Positions 30,146 through 32,915 of a DNA stretch of 32,915 nucleotides are shown in pieces; position 1 is the first letter of the stretch; the number at the start of each line of letters is the position of its first letter. Source of the DNA: Corynebacterium sp. Its GTDB lineage: Bacteria; Actinomycetota; Actinomycetes; Mycobacteriales; Mycobacteriaceae. The stretch covers positions 1 to 32,915 of the forward strand of contig NZ_JALAGU010000009.1 in the NCBI RefSeq assembly GCF_022712275.1, given 5' to 3'. The position numbers and the translations under genes are program-made. The notes under the pieces were generated by a model. It was not told the DNA's origin, searched no databases, and was given only the letters and a program-made list of their open reading frames with translations.

Positions 30146-32188
30146 GTGGATCTGACCAACACCATCCTCGGCGGCCGCTACCGCCTCGGTGCCGTCATCG
30201 GCACCGGTGGCATGTCGGATGTCTACGCCGCCACCGATGAGCTGCTCGGACGCGATGTCGCCGTGAAGATGATGCGGGCCGACCTCGCCCGTGACGAGAC
30301 GTTCCTCGAACGTTTCCGCCGCGAGGCGAAGAACGCCGCGAAGCTGAACCACCACGCCATCGTCGCGGTGTACGACACCGGTCAGACCGCCCCGGAGACC
30401 GGCTCGGTGCCGTACATCGTCATGGAACGCGTCCACGGGTCCACGCTACGCGAGATCATCCGCGACTCGGGCCCGTTGCCGCTCACCGAGGCTGGCCGGG
30501 TCATGGCGGAGGTCTGCCGGGCGCTGTCGTTCTCGCACGAGGCCGGCATCATCCACCGGGACGTCAAGCCCGCGAACATCATGATCACCAACACCGGCGC
30601 GGTGAAGGTGATGGACTTCGGCATCGCCCGGGCCCTGTCGGACTCGACCTCCGCCATGACGCAGACCTCCGCGGTCATCGGCACCGCGCAGTACCTTTCC
30701 CCGGAGCAGGCGCGCGGCCGGTCCGCGGACGCGCGCTCCGACATCTACGCTGCGGGCTGCGTCCTCTACGAGATCACGACGGGGCGCCCGCCGTTCTCCG
30801 GCGAGTCCCCGTTCTCCGTGGCATTCCAGCATGTTCAGGACGCCCCGGTCCCGCCGTCGACGCTGCCGGGCATGCACCTGGATGAGCGGCAGTCACTCGC
30901 CCTGGACTCGGTGGTCCTCACCGCCATGGCGAAAGATCCCTCGGACCGGTACGACACCGCCGACCAGATGGCCTCGGACCTGCAGGCGGTCGCCGACCGT
31001 CGCATGCCGATGGCCGCGGTCAACTACACCGGGGCCCCGGCGCACGAGCAGCCGTCCGCGGACGCGGAGTCCACGACGGTCTTCCCGCAGGCGGGCGCTG
31101 CCGCGGCAGGTGCCGGCCTGGCGGGTGCCGCCGGCGCTGCTGCGGGTGCCGGTGCTGCCGGTGGCAGAGCCGGGAATGCGGCTCCGGCAGACCACAACTC
31201 CTCGACACAGGCTTCCGGGCAGGACGACGCCGACGATTCCGGGAAGGGGAAAAAGAAGCGCCGCGCGAGCACCATCGCATGGATTGTCGCGCTTCTCGCC
31301 CTGCTCGGCGTCGGAGGTGTCGTCGCCTACAACCTCGTCAGTGACGACGGCTTCGACAGCAGCGAAACCCAGGTCTCCGTGCCGGACGTGAGAGACCGGC
31401 CACAGGCAGAGGCCGAACAGATCCTCGAGGAGGCCGGGTTCAACGTCCAGGTTGAGGAAACCGCTGACGCCGACATTGCGCGCGGTAACGCGATCCGTAC
31501 GGATCCGGGCACCGATTCCTCCGTACCGAAGGGCTCACAGATCACCCTGTACGTCTCCTCCGGTAAGGAGATCACCGAGGTGCCGGACCTCACGGGCATG
31601 AACACCGAGCAGGCGCAGCGTGCCCTCAGCGATGTGGGACTGAAGTTGAAGTCCCAGGTCGAGGAGGAAGCGAACGACTCCGTCGAGGCCGGCAAGATCA
31701 CCCGACAGTCGCCGGGCCAGGGCTCCCAGGTCTCCAAGGGCACGGAGGTGGCGATCACCGTCTCCACCGGTGCCGAGGAGGTCCGGGTGCCGACGGTCTC
31801 CGGTCAGGATCTGGACGATGCCCGGGACAACCTCGAGGGCGCCGGCTTCACCGTGAACGTCGAGATGGTCGACTCCACGGAGCCCGAGAACCGTGTTCTC
31901 AGCGCCTCCAACGAGGGAACCCGTCAGCCGAAGGGGTCCACGGTCACCATCACGGTCTCCAGGGGCAACCAGTTCACCATGCCGAACCTGCAGAACCGGA
32001 ACATCGACGAGGTCGAAGGCCTGCTGAAGGACGCCGGCTGGACCGGCGGCACCGTCCAGCGCGACCCGGTGAACACCCTCGATCCGCTGGCGATCGACCG
32101 TGTCGTCGGACAGACCCAGGCATCTGGTTCGACCGTCAGCAAGGACGCGACGATCACCGTACGGGTGAACGTCCTCGGGGTGCCCTGA
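30146..32188 (+). CDS. pknB: PknB: PASTA-domain Ser/Thr protein kinase
   Basis: The protein has 680 residues from GTG 30146, which has AGGAG 7 bases upstream and gives the family N-terminus (ILGGRYRLGAVIGTGGMSDV). The kinase domain has K41, H-R-D139, D157-F-G and a TQTSAVIGTAQYLSPEQARG activation loop with two Thr for autophosphorylation. An Ala/Gly-rich linker with a basic KGKKKRRAS stop precedes the membrane helix (about 375-397). Four PASTA repeats (about 405-680) end in conserved VSSG, VSTG and VSRG-type strands; they bind muropeptides. PknB senses the cell wall and phosphorylates PbpA, FhaB and others. It closes the operon. Confidence 0.97.
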   Translation: MDLTNTILGGRYRLGAVIGTGGMSDVYAATDELLGRDVAVKMMRADLARDETFLERFRREAKNAAKLNHHAIVAVYDTGQTAPETGSVPYIVMERVHGSTLREIIRDSGPLPLTEAGRVMAEVCRALSFSHEAGIIHRDVKPANIMITNTGAVKVMDFGIARALSDSTSAMTQTSAVIGTAQYLSPEQARGRSADARSDIYAAGCVLYEITTGRPPFSGESPFSVAFQHVQDAPVPPSTLPGMHLDERQSLALDSVVLTAMAKDPSDRYDTADQMASDLQAVADRRMPMAAVNYTGAPAHEQPSADAESTTVFPQAGAAAAGAGLAGAAGAAAGAGAAGGRAGNAAPADHNSSTQASGQDDADDSGKGKKKRRASTIAWIVALLALLGVGGVVAYNLVSDDGFDSSETQVSVPDVRDRPQAEAEQILEEAGFNVQVEETADADIARGNAIRTDPGTDSSVPKGSQITLYVSSGKEITEVPDLTGMNTEQAQRALSDVGLKLKSQVEEEANDSVEAGKITRQSPGQGSQVSKGTEVAITVSTGAEEVRVPTVSGQDLDDARDNLEGAGFTVNVEMVDSTEPENRVLSASNEGTRQPKGSTVTITVSRGNQFTMPNLQNRNIDEVEGLLKDAGWTGGTVQRDPVNTLDPLAIDRVVGQTQASGSTVSKDATITVRVNVLGVP

Positions 32189-32434
32189 CGGCTGGGTGCC
32201 CGGTCGGTTGGTGCCTGTGAAGGATCGGTGCTCCGACGGTCGTGACGCCGCCCCTGGGGTGGGTCGGCCTCCGGTATGTGGAGGGTGCGCGGACGTGCAC
32301 CCGAGCTCTGTGGGAGGAGAACCTGGGTAGGCACCCGGGGTGTCCACGGTGCCATCGCCGTTCCGGTTCGCCGCATACAGACCTCGGATCCGATGTCTTC
32401 CCGGCCACGCACCGGCGCCGGCATGTTCCGCCAC
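32189..32434. other. Intergenic stretch, no gene seen
   Basis: These 246 bases are GC-rich and hold no convincing gene on either strand. GGGTGCGCGGACGTGCACCC (about 32283-32302) is a palindrome-like hairpin that could be the end of the pknB transcript, but a T-run is missing. Confidence 0.35.
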
Positions 32435-32440
32435 TAGAAT
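32435..32440 (+). promoter_or_regulatory. -10 hexamer TAGAAT of a leaderless promoter
   Basis: TAGAAT ends 7 bases before ATG 32448, the same hexamer and spacing as upstream of the gene at 2385. AGGA lies too close to the ATG for a normal ribosome site. Confidence 0.55.
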
Positions 32441-32447
32441 GCAGGAC

Positions 32448-32768
32448 ATGAATTCCGGAATGACGCGCATATACACGGTCTCGGTCCGCCCTGCGGACAT
32501 CGACGGATCCGGGGAAGGGATGGGGGAGGCAGGAGCTTTCCGTTGGACCGCCCGGGTCGCGGAGCTCCCGGACTGTGTGGCGACCGGATCCTCCTTCGAT
32601 GAGCTGGAGCAGTTGATCCGCACCCGGCTCCTTGAACAGGTCGGCGGGCGTCGCAACGGCGGAACACTCTCCCGTGACGACACGGACGTCGAACTCCAGT
32701 GGTCGATCGACGAGACGGACTCCATCGGCGACGCCGGCATGCAGTCCGCCCACTGGCTGGAGGAATAG
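32448..32768 (+). CDS. Small hypothetical protein, HicB-like
   Basis: The protein has 106 residues. After a short first strand (TRIYTVSVRPADIDG) it reads FRWTARVAELPDCVATGSSFDELEQLIRTRLLEQV. The order strand, A-x-x-x-ELPDC-x-A-x-G-x-S-x-DE, helix resembles the partial RNase-H fold of HicB antitoxins and related small proteins. No HicA toxin gene is seen beside it and no DNA-binding HTH follows, so it is more likely a stand-alone HicB-like protein than an antitoxin. It is acidic at its end (IDETDSIGDAG). Coding is well supported by the -10 element and frame; the function is unknown. Confidence 0.65.
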   Translation: MNSGMTRIYTVSVRPADIDGSGEGMGEAGAFRWTARVAELPDCVATGSSFDELEQLIRTRLLEQVGGRRNGGTLSRDDTDVELQWSIDETDSIGDAGMQSAHWLEE

Positions 32769-32857
32769 GACTTCCTGCCCCCCACTGCCGGACTCTGCCC
32801 CACCCTCGTCTACCCCGACCTTGCCCGCAGCTCTGGGCCGAACTGAACCCACAACGC

Positions 32858-32875
32858 GCGAAGTCACTACTTCGC
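32858..32875. terminator. Hairpin downstream of the small gene
   Basis: GCGAAGT-CACT-ACTTCGC is a 7-bp perfect stem with a 4-base loop, 90 bases after the stop. There is no T-run. No gene was seen in 32769-32915. Confidence 0.35.
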
Positions 32876-32915
32876 CGGATCCATGCCCGGCTATGGTGGG
32901 CCAACCCCCCCACCC

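Noticed and set aside
32448..32768. HicAB toxin-antitoxin pair
   Set aside because: No HicA-type toxin gene on either side within the window.
1..32915. CRISPR array
   Set aside because: No regularly spaced direct repeats with unique spacers were found; the repeats present are IS ends, MITEs and operator dyads.

Overview
The window looks like a high-GC Corynebacterium chromosome or a very close relative. The right third (from about 21771) is the conserved actinobacterial cluster fhaA-fhaB-pstP-rodA-pbpA-pknA-pknB, in the corynebacterial order and with overlapping start and stop codons. It sits downstream of a tRNA-Leu(CAG). The left two thirds is an accessory region dominated by insertion-sequence debris and truncated genes. 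The species cannot be settled from the sequence alone.

Left part, 1-3895: the end of a calcineurin-like phosphoesterase gene runs off the window (minus strand). It is followed by a tight divergent pair of genes that each end in a HEPN-like segment, one of them resembling the abortive-infection C-terminal domain. Next to them is the C-terminal half of a NaeI-type restriction endonuclease, cut off by an IS end. This looks like a decayed defence island.

3896-8744: a patchwork. It holds a 64-bp palindrome made of two IS6-type ends, an 18-bp inverted repeat pair 1.9 kb apart, a umuC fragment, an intact secreted SGNH hydrolase, the tail of a secreted Gly/Ser-rich protein, a dead IS6-like element, a 110-bp MITE, a GNAT fragment and a full-length but frameshifted ISL3 element.

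8745-13813: an alpha/beta hydrolase and a saccharopine-dehydrogenase-like reductase are translationally coupled. A further IS6 remnant abuts a serine recombinase gene with a likely res site. Then come a leaderless HTH protein of unknown function and an Abi-like HEPN protein.

13907-19937: an SDR/SnoaL/LtrA operon is divergent from a TetR regulator across a clear palindromic operator. A second copy of the MITE follows, then a PadR-PspC two-gene operon with its own operator repeats, a TnpB fragment next to an IS end, and a secreted lipase.

20034-21529: a hypothetical gene broken at both ends, and the best-preserved IS6-like element, whose transposase is shifted near its N-terminus at a run of seven C.

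21706-32915: tRNA-Leu with promoter and intrinsic terminator, then the growth/phosphorylation operon. Ser/Thr kinases PknA and PknB, phosphatase PstP and phosphothreonine readers FhaA and FhaB act together with the glycosyltransferase RodA and transpeptidase PbpA, tying peptidoglycan synthesis to signalling. A small leaderless hypothetical gene ends the window. Several accessory genes have a -10 hexamer 6-7 bases before the start codon, i.e. probably leaderless transcripts, as is usual in this group.
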